A stretch of DNA of 6,178 nucleotides from Oscillospiraceae bacterium (GTDB taxonomy: Bacteria > Bacillota_A > Clostridia > Oscillospirales > Oscillospiraceae). The notes under the pieces are model-generated. The model was not told where the DNA came from, did not search any database, and saw nothing but the letters and a program-made list of their open reading frames with translations. Shown piece by piece: positions 1 through 5,387 of this stretch (within the stretch, counting starts at the first letter, position 1; each line of letters opens with the position of its first letter). The stretch covers positions 1-6,178 of the forward strand of contig JAFQPT010000087.1 of NCBI GenBank assembly GCA_017411665.1. The letters run 5' to 3'. The translations under genes were made by a program, and so were the position numbers.

Positions 1-495
1 AACGCACTGAGCCGCGCTTTGGGTTTTACCCCTATGGATTTGTCGTCCTGCACCCAAACGCAATTCAGCCCCTTTTACGGCTCCTATTACGGACAGTCCG
101 CTCTGAACATCACCCCCGATGTGCTCACAGCTCTGTCTGACTCCATCATTGACAGCTGCATCGTCACAAGCCCTGAGTTCAGCGGAGAAAAGCCCGTATA
201 TTACGAAGCCGATTTCGAAGAGATGGACGGCTACAATCTGTTTCTGGGCGGCCCTCTGGGAATCGTCACCGTGGAAAACCCCAACGGCAGCACAGGCAAA
301 GAGCTGATTGTCTTCCGCGATTCCTTCACTTCCTCTCTGGCACCTCTGCTCATGGAAGGCTATGACAAAATCACCCTTGTAGACCTGCGTTATCTGGCAA
401 GCATCAATGTAGCGCGCTTTGTGGAATTCGACGACCAGGATGTTCTGTTCCTGTACAGCACCACACAGGTCAACAGCGGAAAGCTGCTGAAATAA
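1..495 (+). CDS. DHHW-family protein, C-terminal part (5' end outside the window)
   Basis: The reading frame is open from base 1 and ends at the TAA at 493-495, giving the last 164 residues. The C-terminal block ELIVFRDSF followed by ITLVDLRYL resembles the end of DHHW-family proteins (Pfam DHHW), a group common in Clostridia and distantly related to SGNH/AlgX-type acyl esterases and acetyltransferases. The Asp-Ser pair of RDSF is at codons beginning about base 319, and the following hydrophobic strand with Asp-Leu-Arg is typical of the family. The biochemical role of DHHW proteins is not established; a cell-envelope polysaccharide role has been suggested by their relation to AlgX-like proteins and is only inference here. 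The N-terminal signal or membrane anchor usual in the family would lie upstream. A TTG at 19 is not taken as the start, because the homologous region plainly continues upstream. A terminator follows immediately. Confidence 0.75.
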   Translation, partial: NALSRALGFTPMDLSSCTQTQFSPFYGSYYGQSALNITPDVLTALSDSIIDSCIVTSPEFSGEKPVYYEADFEEMDGYNLFLGGPLGIVTVENPNGSTGKELIVFRDSFTSSLAPLLMEGYDKITLVDLRYLASINVARFVEFDDQDVLFLYSTTQVNSGKLLK

Positions 496-530
496 AAAAG
501 AACCTCAACCTTTCGGTTGAGGTTCTTTTT
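495..530. terminator. Bidirectional rho-independent terminator between DHHW and GNAT genes
   Basis: A perfect inverted repeat has its left arm at 495-510 (AAAAAGAACCTCAACC), the loop TTTC at 511-514 and its right arm at 515-530. The A-run on the left and T-run on the right supply a U-tract in both directions. It begins at the last base of the DHHW stop codon and overlaps the GNAT stop codon (529-531 on the minus strand), so it can serve both convergent genes. Confidence 0.9.
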
Positions 531-1137
531 ATACGATGCCTGCTTTTTTGAACACATCCTCGTGCAATTCATAATAGGGAATCACATTCGGCTGCGTATG
601 CTCAGGGTGAGGCGCAATATGTTTCTCCATAGTAATCATATCATACCATTTACCAAACTTATATCCCGCCTTGTTCAGTTTTCCCACATATGCATATCCC
701 ATCGCCAGATGAAACTTCTGACTGTCATGGGTCAGATACTCGTCTTCAATTTCCACACCTGCCACCAGCACATAGAGATTGGTGATATTCTGAGCCTTGA
801 GAATCTCTTCCATAGCCTCATACAGCATTCTGCCGATTCCCAGTCCGCGGCAGTCCCGACGAATATACACGCTCAGCTCCACTGACCAGCTGTACGCTTT
901 CCTCACCCCATAGGGATGGGCATACGCATAGCCCACAATCTCTCCATTCCGCACGGCCGCCAGATATGGGTAGCGTTCCTGCACCTCAGCGATGCGGCGG
1001 GTGAATTCTTCTGCGGAAGGCGCTTCATATTCAAAGCTGATTGCTGTGGTTTCCACATACGGTGCATAGATTGCCGCAAGCTCCCTTGCATCTTCCGGTG
1101 TGGCAAATCGTAGGGTAATGTTCTTGTTTACAGTCAT
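529..1137 (-). CDS. GNAT N-acetyltransferase, phosphinothricin acetyltransferase-like (Pat/MnaT type)
   Basis: This encodes a 202-residue cytoplasmic acetyl-CoA-dependent N-acetyltransferase. The N-terminus ITLRFATPEDARELAAIYAP is the usual first strand and helix of the Pat family. The VELSVYI strand (residues 86-92) leads into the acetyl-CoA pyrophosphate loop R97-G-L-G100-I-G102, the GNAT motif A. The later LYVLVAGVE (about 121-129) and KAGYKFGKWYD (about 156-166) are characteristic of the Pat/YncA branch, whose members acetylate small amines such as phosphinothricin or methionine sulfoximine; the true acceptor here is unknown. About 30 residues after ITMEKH (residues 168-173) extend beyond the usual fold. 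I chose the ATG at 1137 because GGAGG lies seven bases upstream and a promoter (TTGCAA, 17, TAAAAT) sits just before it. An in-frame ATG at 1194 would lie upstream of that predicted transcription start. It appears to be a single-gene unit. Confidence 0.88.
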   Translation of the reverse strand: MTVNKNITLRFATPEDARELAAIYAPYVETTAISFEYEAPSAEEFTRRIAEVQERYPYLAAVRNGEIVGYAYAHPYGVRKAYSWSVELSVYIRRDCRGLGIGRMLYEAMEEILKAQNITNLYVLVAGVEIEDEYLTHDSQKFHLAMGYAYVGKLNKAGYKFGKWYDMITMEKHIAPHPEHTQPNVIPYYELHEDVFKKAGIV

Positions 1138-1165
1138 GGGCAGACCTCCACAGAGAATTTTCATC

Positions 1166-1194
1166 ATTTTAGCACAGGAAAGATTCCATTGCAA
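1166..1194 (-). promoter_or_regulatory. Promoter of the GNAT gene
   Basis: On the minus strand a -35 box TTGCAA (1194-1189), a 17-base spacer and a -10 box TAAAAT (1171-1166) precede the GNAT gene. Transcription would begin near 1159, leaving a leader of about 20 bases containing the GGAGG site. Confidence 0.65.
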
Positions 1195-1208
1195 TAGACC
1201 GACCTTCC

Positions 1209-1237
1209 TTGACAGTGCCTATGGCCTTTGATAGAAT
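1209..1237 (+). promoter_or_regulatory. Promoter of the ECF S-component gene
   Basis: A perfect -35 TTGACA (1209-1214), a 17-base spacer and a -10 TAGAAT (1232-1237) give a near-consensus sigma-A promoter. Transcription would begin near 1244. The -10 box is the left end of an 18-base dyad, so the promoter is probably controlled by a DNA-binding protein. Confidence 0.8.
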
Positions 1238-1249
1238 ATTTATATTCTA
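1232..1249 (+). promoter_or_regulatory. 18-base inverted repeat over the -10 box, candidate operator
   Basis: TAGAATATTTATATTCTA consists of two perfect 8-base arms (1232-1239 and 1242-1249) around a central TT. It covers the -10 box and the expected transcription start of the S-component gene, the normal place for a repressor site. It does not resemble the repeats upstream of pncB, so the binding protein may not be NiaR. Since it is AT-rich, some symmetry could be chance, but 8 paired bases at this position is notable. Confidence 0.5.
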
Positions 1250-1271
1250 ATCTTCGATGGGAGAGATGAAA

Positions 1272-1805
1272 ATGACCAGTACCGAAAAACTGACTTTTTC
1301 TTCTGTTTGTCTGGCATGCTGCTTCTTTCTGCCCATGTTGACCGCATCTTCCCCGGAAGTAACCGCCATGCTGTGTCTGATGCATTTTCCCGTAATGATC
1401 TGCGGCATGATGTGCGGCGCACCGTGGGGCGTCGCGGTCGGCGTTACCGCACCGATTCTGCGCAGTCTGATGTTCCATATGCCCGCCATGTATCCGTTGG
1501 CAGTGGCAATGTGTGTGGAAATGGGCGTGTACGGATTCATTTGCGGATTGGAGGCAAATGACCCCCGCAAATCTCCCGGCAACATCTTTTTGGATTTGAT
1601 TCTGGCAATGGTTGCAGGCCGCGTGGCATGGGGTGCCGCCATGGTTTTCTTTGCTTTGATTTCCGATGTTCCTTTCTCTGTGGAACTTTACAAAGAAGCT
1701 GTGCTGAACACCTGGCCCGGTGTAATTCTGCAGCTGATGAGCCTGCCTCCGCTGATCGTATTCCTGCAAACCGCATACTACCCCGACGATATCGAAGCAC
1801 TGTAA
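1272..1805 (+). CDS. ECF transporter S component (substrate-binding membrane subunit), possibly for niacin
   Basis: This encodes a 177-residue integral membrane protein with about five to six hydrophobic segments (around residues 9-25, 32-62, 71-93, 105-130 and 148-168). The order of motifs fits the ECF_trnsprt family (Pfam PF12822): a HFP motif near residue 38, GAPWGVAVG (49-57), the GRVAWG block (116-121) and PGVILQLMSLPPLIVFL near the C-terminus. S components bind a vitamin or similar small molecule and work with a shared energizing module (EcfT and two EcfA ATPases). No such genes are in the window, as expected for group II ECF systems. Substrate cannot be read from the sequence; niacin is inferred from the neighbouring pncB and niaR. 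In-frame ATGs exist at 1257, 1266 and 1272. I prefer 1272 because GGGAG at 1259-1263 lies eight bases upstream. The first half is strikingly rich in Met and Cys. It has its own promoter and terminator. Confidence 0.8.
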   Translation: MTSTEKLTFSSVCLACCFFLPMLTASSPEVTAMLCLMHFPVMICGMMCGAPWGVAVGVTAPILRSLMFHMPAMYPLAVAMCVEMGVYGFICGLEANDPRKSPGNIFLDLILAMVAGRVAWGAAMVFFALISDVPFSVELYKEAVLNTWPGVILQLMSLPPLIVFLQTAYYPDDIEAL

Positions 1806-1817
1806 GGATATAAAAAC

Positions 1818-1846
1818 TCCCCTGACCGACGGTCAGGGGAATTTCT
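1818..1846 (+). terminator. Rho-independent terminator of the S-component gene
   Basis: A 10-base perfect stem, TCCCCTGACC (1818-1827) with GGTCAGGGGA (1831-1840), closes a GAC loop and is followed by ATTTCT. The U-tract is interrupted, so termination may be incomplete and some read-through into pncB is conceivable. Confidence 0.75.
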
Positions 1847-1925
1847 ATATCACGCATCCGACAGAAACAATACCGGCTCAATCCCCCAAAAAACGAATTT
1901 CATTTCGTCAAAACGTCAATTTTAA

Positions 1926-1959
1926 ACCTGTCAAGACACTGTATTTACACCTGTCAAGA
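1926..1959 (+). promoter_or_regulatory. Tandem repeats upstream of pncB-niaR, candidate NiaR operator
   Basis: ACCTGTCAAGA occurs twice, at 1926-1936 and 1949-1959, exactly 23 bases apart. Between and across them lies an imperfect inverted repeat, GACA-C-TGTA-TT-TACA-CC-TGTC (1935-1955), whose core TGTATTTACA (1940-1949) is a perfect 10-base palindrome. The site is upstream of an operon that encodes NiaR itself, and NiaR is known in Firmicutes to control niacin and NAD genes, so self-regulation is the natural reading. From memory, reported NiaR sites contain ACAGGTGT/ACACCTGT-like cores, which would match ACACCTGTC here; I could not check this. Confidence 0.6.
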
Positions 1960-1987
1960 TAATAACGACGAATTTTCCGAAAATCCA

Positions 1988-2016
1988 TTGAACCGCAGAT
2001 GAAAAAATGTTAAGAT
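1988..2016 (+). promoter_or_regulatory. Promoter of the pncB-niaR operon
   Basis: A -35-like TTGAAC (1988-1993), a 17-base spacer and a -10-like TAAGAT (2011-2016) give transcription from about 2023, with a leader of roughly 37 bases. An alternative -10-like GATAAT at 1958-1963 touches the second upstream repeat but has only a poor -35 (AAGACA at 1933-1938, 19-base spacer). Confidence 0.55.
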
Positions 2017-2059
2017 ACAGTTTAGAGACCAAATAATTTCCTGAAAGGGGAAACACGCA

Positions 2060-3535
2060 ATGAGTCCTAAATACAATTCCGAAAAACTGAACATGACCAT
2101 GCTCTGCGACTTTTACGAGCTGACCATGGCAAACGGCTACTTCAACTCTCCCATGAAGGACAAAATCACCTATTTCGATATGTTCTTCCGCAGAGTGCCG
2201 GATAAGGGTGGCTTTGCCATCATGGCAGGCCTGGAGCAGTTGATTGAATATATCAACGACCTCCATTTCTCCGAAGAAGACATTGCTTATCTGCGCGGCA
2301 GAAATCTGTTTTCCGAAGATTTTCTGAGCTATTTGAAGGATTTTAAGTTCACAGGTGATATCTGGGCTGTTCCCGAAGGCACTCCCATCTTCCCCAATGA
2401 ACCTGTTTGTGTTGTTCGTGCACCCGCAATCGAAGCACAGCTGCTGGAAACCTTCTTCCTGCTGACCTTCAACCATCAGAGTTTGATTGCCACCAAAGCA
2501 AAGCGTATCTGCCGTGCCGCAAACGGCAACGCTGTTCTGGAATTCGGCTCCCGCCGTTCTCACGGCCCCGATGCTGCGATTCTCGGTGCACGCGCTGCCT
2601 ATATCGGTGGCTGCGCAGGCACTGCATGCACCATTGCCGATCCTCTGTTCGGCATCCCCGCAGGCGGTACCATGGCACACGCATGGGTACAAATGTTTGA
2701 CAGTGAATACGACGCATTCAAAACCTACTGCGAAACCTATCCCACCAATGCAACCCTGCTGGTAGACACCTATGACACCTTGAAGTCCGGTGTTCCCAAT
2801 GCCATCAAGGTCTTCGACGAAGTGCTCAAGCCCTTAGGTATCACCCAATGCGGCATTCGTCTGGACTCCGGTGACATTGCTTACTTCTCCAAGAAGGCAA
2901 GAAAGATGCTGGATGATGCCGGCTGGACCGAATGTAAGATTACCGTTTCCAATTCTCTGGACGAGCATCTGATTCGTGACCTGCTGCTGCAGGGCGCAAA
3001 GATCGACGTATTCGGCGTTGGCGAACGTTTGATCACCGCAAGAAGTGAACCTGTATTTGGTGGTGTGTACAAACTGTGTGCTGTGGAAAATGACGACGGT
3101 ACCATCAACCCCAAGATCAAGATCAGCGAAAACGTTGCAAAGATCACCAATCCCGGTTACAAGCGCGTATACCGTTTCTTTGAAAAGGCAACCGGCAGAG
3201 CCCGTGCCGACTATATTACACTGGCAGATGAAGTTGTCAATATCGAAACCGAAGATTTGATTATCCGTGACCCCAATGCAACCTGGAAGGAATTCCTCAT
3301 TCCCGCAGGTGCATACGAAGCAAGAGAACTGCTGGTTCCTATTTTCCAGGGTGGCAAGCAGGTTTACCAGTCTCCTTCCCTGCCCGAAATCAGAGACTAC
3401 TGCACCAGACAGGTGAGGACCCTGTGGCCCGAAGTCAAGCGTTTTGAAAATCCCCACACCTACTATGTTGACCTGTCCGACAAGCTGCTGGAACTGCGTA
3501 ACAACATGCTGAACGAAAAGAGAAAGCGCAACTAA
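2060..3535 (+). CDS. pncB: Nicotinate phosphoribosyltransferase
   Basis: This 491-residue cytoplasmic enzyme joins nicotinate and PRPP, with ATP hydrolysis, to make nicotinate mononucleotide, the entry step of niacin salvage to NAD (EC 6.3.4.21). The N-terminal LCDFYELTMANGYF (residues 15-28) and FFRRVP (42-47) are family signatures. EFGSRRSHGPDAA (161-173) carries the arginines of the active site. GGTMAHAW (202-209) holds His207, matching the histidine that is transiently phosphorylated in characterised NaPRTases. VDTYDT (235-240), IRLDSGD (267-272 region) and VFGVGERL (317-324) form the phosphoribosyl-binding barrel. Length is normal for the longer Gram-positive form. The ATG at 2060 follows AAAGGGG (2044-2050) by nine bases. 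The gene is followed after 12 bases by niaR and is almost certainly cotranscribed with it. Confidence is high because all family motifs are intact. Confidence 0.97.
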   Translation: MSPKYNSEKLNMTMLCDFYELTMANGYFNSPMKDKITYFDMFFRRVPDKGGFAIMAGLEQLIEYINDLHFSEEDIAYLRGRNLFSEDFLSYLKDFKFTGDIWAVPEGTPIFPNEPVCVVRAPAIEAQLLETFFLLTFNHQSLIATKAKRICRAANGNAVLEFGSRRSHGPDAAILGARAAYIGGCAGTACTIADPLFGIPAGGTMAHAWVQMFDSEYDAFKTYCETYPTNATLLVDTYDTLKSGVPNAIKVFDEVLKPLGITQCGIRLDSGDIAYFSKKARKMLDDAGWTECKITVSNSLDEHLIRDLLLQGAKIDVFGVGERLITARSEPVFGGVYKLCAVENDDGTINPKIKISENVAKITNPGYKRVYRFFEKATGRARADYITLADEVVNIETEDLIIRDPNATWKEFLIPAGAYEARELLVPIFQGGKQVYQSPSLPEIRDYCTRQVRTLWPEVKRFENPHTYYVDLSDKLLELRNNMLNEKRKRN

Positions 3536-3547
3536 GGAGGTACCTGC

Positions 3548-4066
3548 ATGAACGCTGAAACTCGCAGAAAAAAGATCGTGGAGCATCTGTCCCGTTCTGC
3601 TGCCCCTGTCAGCGCGACTGTACTTGCCGGAATCTTTTCCGTCAGCCGTCAGGTGATCGTGGGTGACATTGCTCTGCTGCGCGCAGCCGGCGAAGACATC
3701 ACCGCCACCCCCAGAGGCTATGTACTCACCCACGAAGATCCGGGCATGACTCGAACCGTTGCGGTGAAGCACTCCGTTCACCAGACCGCCGAAGAGCTTT
3801 ACATTTTCGTTGATAACGGCTGTATTGTAGAAGATGTCATTGTTGAGCATCATATTTACGGTCAGCTGATCGGTCAGCTGCAGCTGGCATCCCGATATGA
3901 TGTCGGCCAGTTTCTGGACCGTCTGGAGCGTGGCTCTGCCAACGTACTGTCCAGTCTGACAGACGGCATCCATCTGCACACCCTGCGTTGCCCCGACGAG
4001 GCTGCATTTGATCGCGCCTGTCTGGCGCTGAAAGAAGCAGGGCTCCTGCTGGAGCAGGAAGAATAA
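3548..4066 (+). CDS. niaR: NiaR, niacin-responsive transcriptional repressor (HTH_11 plus 3H domain)
   Basis: This 172-residue protein has an N-terminal winged helix (about residues 5-58, with SRQVIVGDIALLRAAG as recognition region and the wing ending in TPRGYVL). A C-terminal 3H domain (about 70-167) follows. The domain's histidines are visible at H75 and H78, at H101-H102 in the EHHIYGQLIGQL motif, and at H142 and H144 in DGIHLHTL; with a nearby Glu (E82/E83) some of these form the metal and niacin-binding site known from the Thermotoga homologue. NiaR (YrxA in Bacillus) represses NAD biosynthesis and niacin uptake genes when niacin is plentiful. The ATG follows AAGGAGG (3534-3540), which overlaps the pncB stop codon, by seven bases. 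Cotranscription with pncB suggests feedback control of the operon, probably through the repeats at 1926-1959. The last few residues (LLLEQEE) are normal for the family. Confidence 0.94.
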   Translation: MNAETRRKKIVEHLSRSAAPVSATVLAGIFSVSRQVIVGDIALLRAAGEDITATPRGYVLTHEDPGMTRTVAVKHSVHQTAEELYIFVDNGCIVEDVIVEHHIYGQLIGQLQLASRYDVGQFLDRLERGSANVLSSLTDGIHLHTLRCPDEAAFDRACLALKEAGLLLEQEE

Positions 4067-4099
4067 AAATTGCCCCTGCCTTTTGGCAGGGGCATTTAT
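4067..4099. terminator. Bidirectional terminator between niaR and the thioesterase gene
   Basis: The stem TGCCCCTGCC (4071-4080) pairs perfectly with GGCAGGGGCA (4085-4094) around a TTTT loop. TTTATT follows on the plus strand and ATTTTTATT follows on the minus strand, so both convergent genes can end here. The minus-strand U-tract is the stronger one. Confidence 0.88.
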
Positions 4100-4104
4100 T
4101 GTTC

Positions 4105-4527
4105 TCACGCTTCCGCTTCGGCAAGCAAACGCTGAAACAGACTGTCATATGTCGGATACTTTCGTTTCAGCGCAATGGGACGGCCTTCGGCATTGGTAAA
4201 GCAGTGCTCACTGCGACACTCTGCAACCGTTTGACCCGTTGCCGTATTGCGCATATCGTAGCCGATTGCAAGCCGCACTCCCGTATATTCCAAAACCCGC
4301 ACTTCTACACATACCTCTTCTCCGAAGGTGGTCGGGTTTTTATAGCTGCAGGTCACCCCTGTCACAGGAGAGCTTACTCCATCTGCCTCCATCTTTGCAT
4401 AGCTGCAGCCGATGCTGTCCAGGTAAAAGATGCGTGCCTCTTCCATCCACTTGATGTAATTGGAATGGTGGGTAATCCCCATTTTATCGGTTTCATGGTA
4501 TTGTACTTTACGGATATATCGGTTCAT
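4105..4527 (-). CDS. Acyl-CoA thioesterase, YbgC/4-hydroxybenzoyl-CoA thioesterase family (hot-dog fold)
   Basis: This 140-residue protein would hydrolyse an acyl-CoA or acyl-ACP thioester. The N-terminal YHETDKMGITHHSNYIKWMEEAR (residues 10-32) is the family signature; Asp14 corresponds to the catalytic aspartate of the YbgC/4HBT family, and the HHSNY and WMEEAR segments form the start of the long hot-dog helix. The middle SYKNPTTFGEEVCVEVRV and the C-terminal strands complete a single hot-dog domain of normal length. The substrate is not predictable. I chose the ATG at 4527, where homology begins and a GTGAGG site lies about eight bases upstream. An in-frame ATG at 4623 would start inside the terminator of the upstream carD-like gene. 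It has its own promoter (TTGCAA, 17, TATGCT). No functional tie to the niacin genes is apparent. Confidence 0.88.
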   Translation of the reverse strand: MNRYIRKVQYHETDKMGITHHSNYIKWMEEARIFYLDSIGCSYAKMEADGVSSPVTGVTCSYKNPTTFGEEVCVEVRVLEYTGVRLAIGYDMRNTATGQTVAECRSEHCFTNAEGRPIALKRKYPTYDSLFQRLLAEAEA

Positions 4528-4557
4528 GGTATTTGCCTCACTGATTGGAATACTTTG

Positions 4558-4586
4558 AGCATAACAGAGTTTGTTCTCCATTGCAA
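4558..4586 (-). promoter_or_regulatory. Promoter of the thioesterase gene
   Basis: On the minus strand TTGCAA (4586-4581), a 17-base spacer and TATGCT (4563-4558) lie 31 bases before the start codon. The -35 box directly adjoins the U-tract of the carD-like gene's terminator. It is a moderate match to consensus and has the same -35 hexamer as the GNAT promoter. Confidence 0.5.
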
Positions 4587-4620
4587 GAAAAGCAAAACCG
4601 CCCTCCTGCAGGAGAGCGGT
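4587..4620 (-). terminator. Rho-independent terminator of the carD-like gene
   Basis: Read on the minus strand, ACCGC (4620-4616), one mismatch, the 12-base palindrome CTCCTGCAGGAG (4614-4603) and GCGGT (4601-4597) make a long stem, followed by TTTGCTTTTC (4596-4587). It lies 11 bases after the carD-like stop codon. Confidence 0.8.
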
Positions 4621-4631
4621 CATAGATTCCG

Positions 4632-5132
4632 TTAAGCATTCAATCTGTTGGAAATAAACTGCCGCACCTCGTTTTTGGGAATCTCCAGAACAACAGACAG
4701 CTCCCCAAACAGCAGCTCTTCCGCGCGCTTCATATAGCGCTCATCGATTGCACCGAATTTACGCTTCTGCGCCAGAACCTGTTCCTTTTTGCGATGCAGA
4801 GAAATGGTCAGCTCAATCAAATCCGCACAGCTGTGGGTGCCGATTTTCTTCTCATAATAATCCTGCAGCTGACGCAGCGCGGTATTATAATAAGGCTGTG
4901 CATCCACCTGCGGGATTCCGTCAATCAGCGCCAGAGCTTCCTCTCTGGAGATAATGGGACGCATGAACATCTTGGTATCCACAGGCACAGAAATTCTGCA
5001 TTCCTGATAAATCGGCTTAATGATATAGTATGCCTTTTCCTCATCGGTATGAGGCACTTCAATCATTTTAATCTCTTCAATCTGGCAAACACCGTTGCTG
5101 CCGTAAATGATTCGATCTCCTATCTGATACAT
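4632..5132 (-). CDS. CarD/CdnL-family transcriptional regulator
   Basis: This 166-residue protein begins MYQIGDRIIYGSNGVCQIEEI, the signature of the CarD/CdnL N-terminal Tudor-like domain (about residues 1-60) that in characterised members binds the RNA polymerase beta subunit. The remainder (about 62-166) is predicted to be mostly helical, as in the DNA-contacting C-terminal domain. Such proteins stabilise open promoter complexes, classically at rRNA promoters; the role of clostridial versions is less studied. Start choice is uncertain by two residues: the ATG at 5132 matches the family start, but GGAGG (5152-5148) is 15 bases away, whereas an in-frame GTG at 5138 is at the ideal nine. An in-frame ATG at 5225 lies upstream of the predicted transcription start near 5175 and is rejected. 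The gene is divergent from the lrp-like gene and has its own terminator. Confidence 0.85.
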   Translation of the reverse strand: MYQIGDRIIYGSNGVCQIEEIKMIEVPHTDEEKAYYIIKPIYQECRISVPVDTKMFMRPIISREEALALIDGIPQVDAQPYYNTALRQLQDYYEKKIGTHSCADLIELTISLHRKKEQVLAQKRKFGAIDERYMKRAEELLFGELSVVLEIPKNEVRQFISNRLNA

Positions 5133-5147
5133 ATTCACACCCACTCG

Positions 5148-5152
5148 CCTCC
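5148..5152 (-). promoter_or_regulatory. Ribosome binding site of the carD-like gene, with ambiguous start
   Basis: GGAGG on the minus strand is the only strong Shine-Dalgarno match before the carD-like gene. It is nine bases from an in-frame GTG (5138) and 15 from the family-typical ATG (5132), which favours GTG initiation giving two extra residues (M-N before MYQIGD). Confidence 0.55.
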
Positions 5153-5181
5153 GTTCTGCCGCACAAACAACCAACAAAAAT

Positions 5182-5211
5182 ATTGTACCACATATTCCCG
5201 AAAAATGTAAG
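5182..5211 (-). promoter_or_regulatory. Promoter of the carD-like gene
   Basis: On the minus strand CTTACA (5211-5206), an 18-base spacer and TACAAT (5187-5182) would start transcription near 5175, giving a leader of about 40 bases. Confidence 0.6.
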
Positions 5212-5251
5212 TATTTTTTATGCATTCGTACAAAATTTTATAGTGTATTCT

Positions 5252-5263
5252 CAAAAACGCCTC
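5252..5263 (+). repeat. CAAAAACGCCTC, copy 1 of 2
   Basis: This 12-base element is repeated exactly at 5302-5313, 50 bases later (close to five helical turns). It is more GC-rich at its 3' end than its AT-rich surroundings. It may be a pair of regulator sites; function is unknown. Confidence 0.5.
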
Positions 5264-5301
5264 ACGATTTACAATTCATATTTTTTCATGCACTTATTTT
5301 A

Positions 5302-5313
5302 CAAAAACGCCTC
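5302..5313 (+). repeat. CAAAAACGCCTC, copy 2 of 2
   Basis: Exact second copy of the element at 5252-5263, on the same face of the helix if B-form spacing holds. It lies about 75 bases upstream of the lrp-like gene's -35 box. Confidence 0.5.
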
Positions 5314-5387
5314 TGTTTTTTCGTGGTTATTGAAAAATTTTTGATTTCGCGATAAATTTTTTCGTTAAATTTACATTCACAAAAATC

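Noticed and set aside
1138..1194. N-terminal extension of the GNAT protein to an ATG at 1194
   Set aside because: It would lie upstream of the predicted transcription start, lacks a ribosome binding site and precedes the conserved fold.
1232..1272. A second promoter reading leftward from the dyad (TAGAAT on the minus strand with TTTTCA 17 bases before it)
   Set aside because: The -10 match follows automatically from the dyad symmetry, the -35 is inside the S-component start, and the GNAT gene already has a better, closer promoter.
1164..1769. A 201-codon open frame on the minus strand opposite the S-component gene
   Set aside because: Its His- and Gln-rich, low-complexity translation is typical of an antisense shadow of a membrane protein gene, and it overlaps the GNAT promoter.
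2017..2059. Riboswitch in the pncB leader
   Set aside because: The leader is only about 40 bases with no recognisable stem or conserved aptamer. Protein control by NiaR explains the setting better.
1931..2692. A 253-codon open frame on the minus strand opposite the start of pncB
   Set aside because: Antisense to conserved pncB sequence, and its stop lies within the regulatory region upstream of pncB. Judged a shadow of pncB codon usage.
2834..4108. A 424-codon open frame on the minus strand, opposite the end of pncB and all of niaR
   Set aside because: It runs antisense to two genes with clear family motifs, crosses their junction and the terminator, and its translation resembles no protein I recognise. 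It is explained by codon bias that leaves few stops on the opposite strand.
4528..4623. N-terminal extension of the thioesterase to an ATG at 4623
   Set aside because: It would begin inside the terminator hairpin of the upstream gene and adds no family-like sequence.
4099..4635. A plus-strand open frame of 178 codons across the thioesterase gene
   Set aside because: Fully antisense to a recognisable hot-dog thioesterase and begins within the terminator region.
4794..5210. A plus-strand open frame of 138 codons opposite the carD-like gene
   Set aside because: Antisense to a conserved CarD-type domain and no similarity seen in its translation.
5133..5225. Hydrophobic N-terminal extension of the CarD-like protein that resembles a signal peptide
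   Set aside because: The extension spans the predicted promoter and ribosome binding site. CarD proteins are cytoplasmic and begin at MYQIGD, so the signal-like segment is untranslated DNA.
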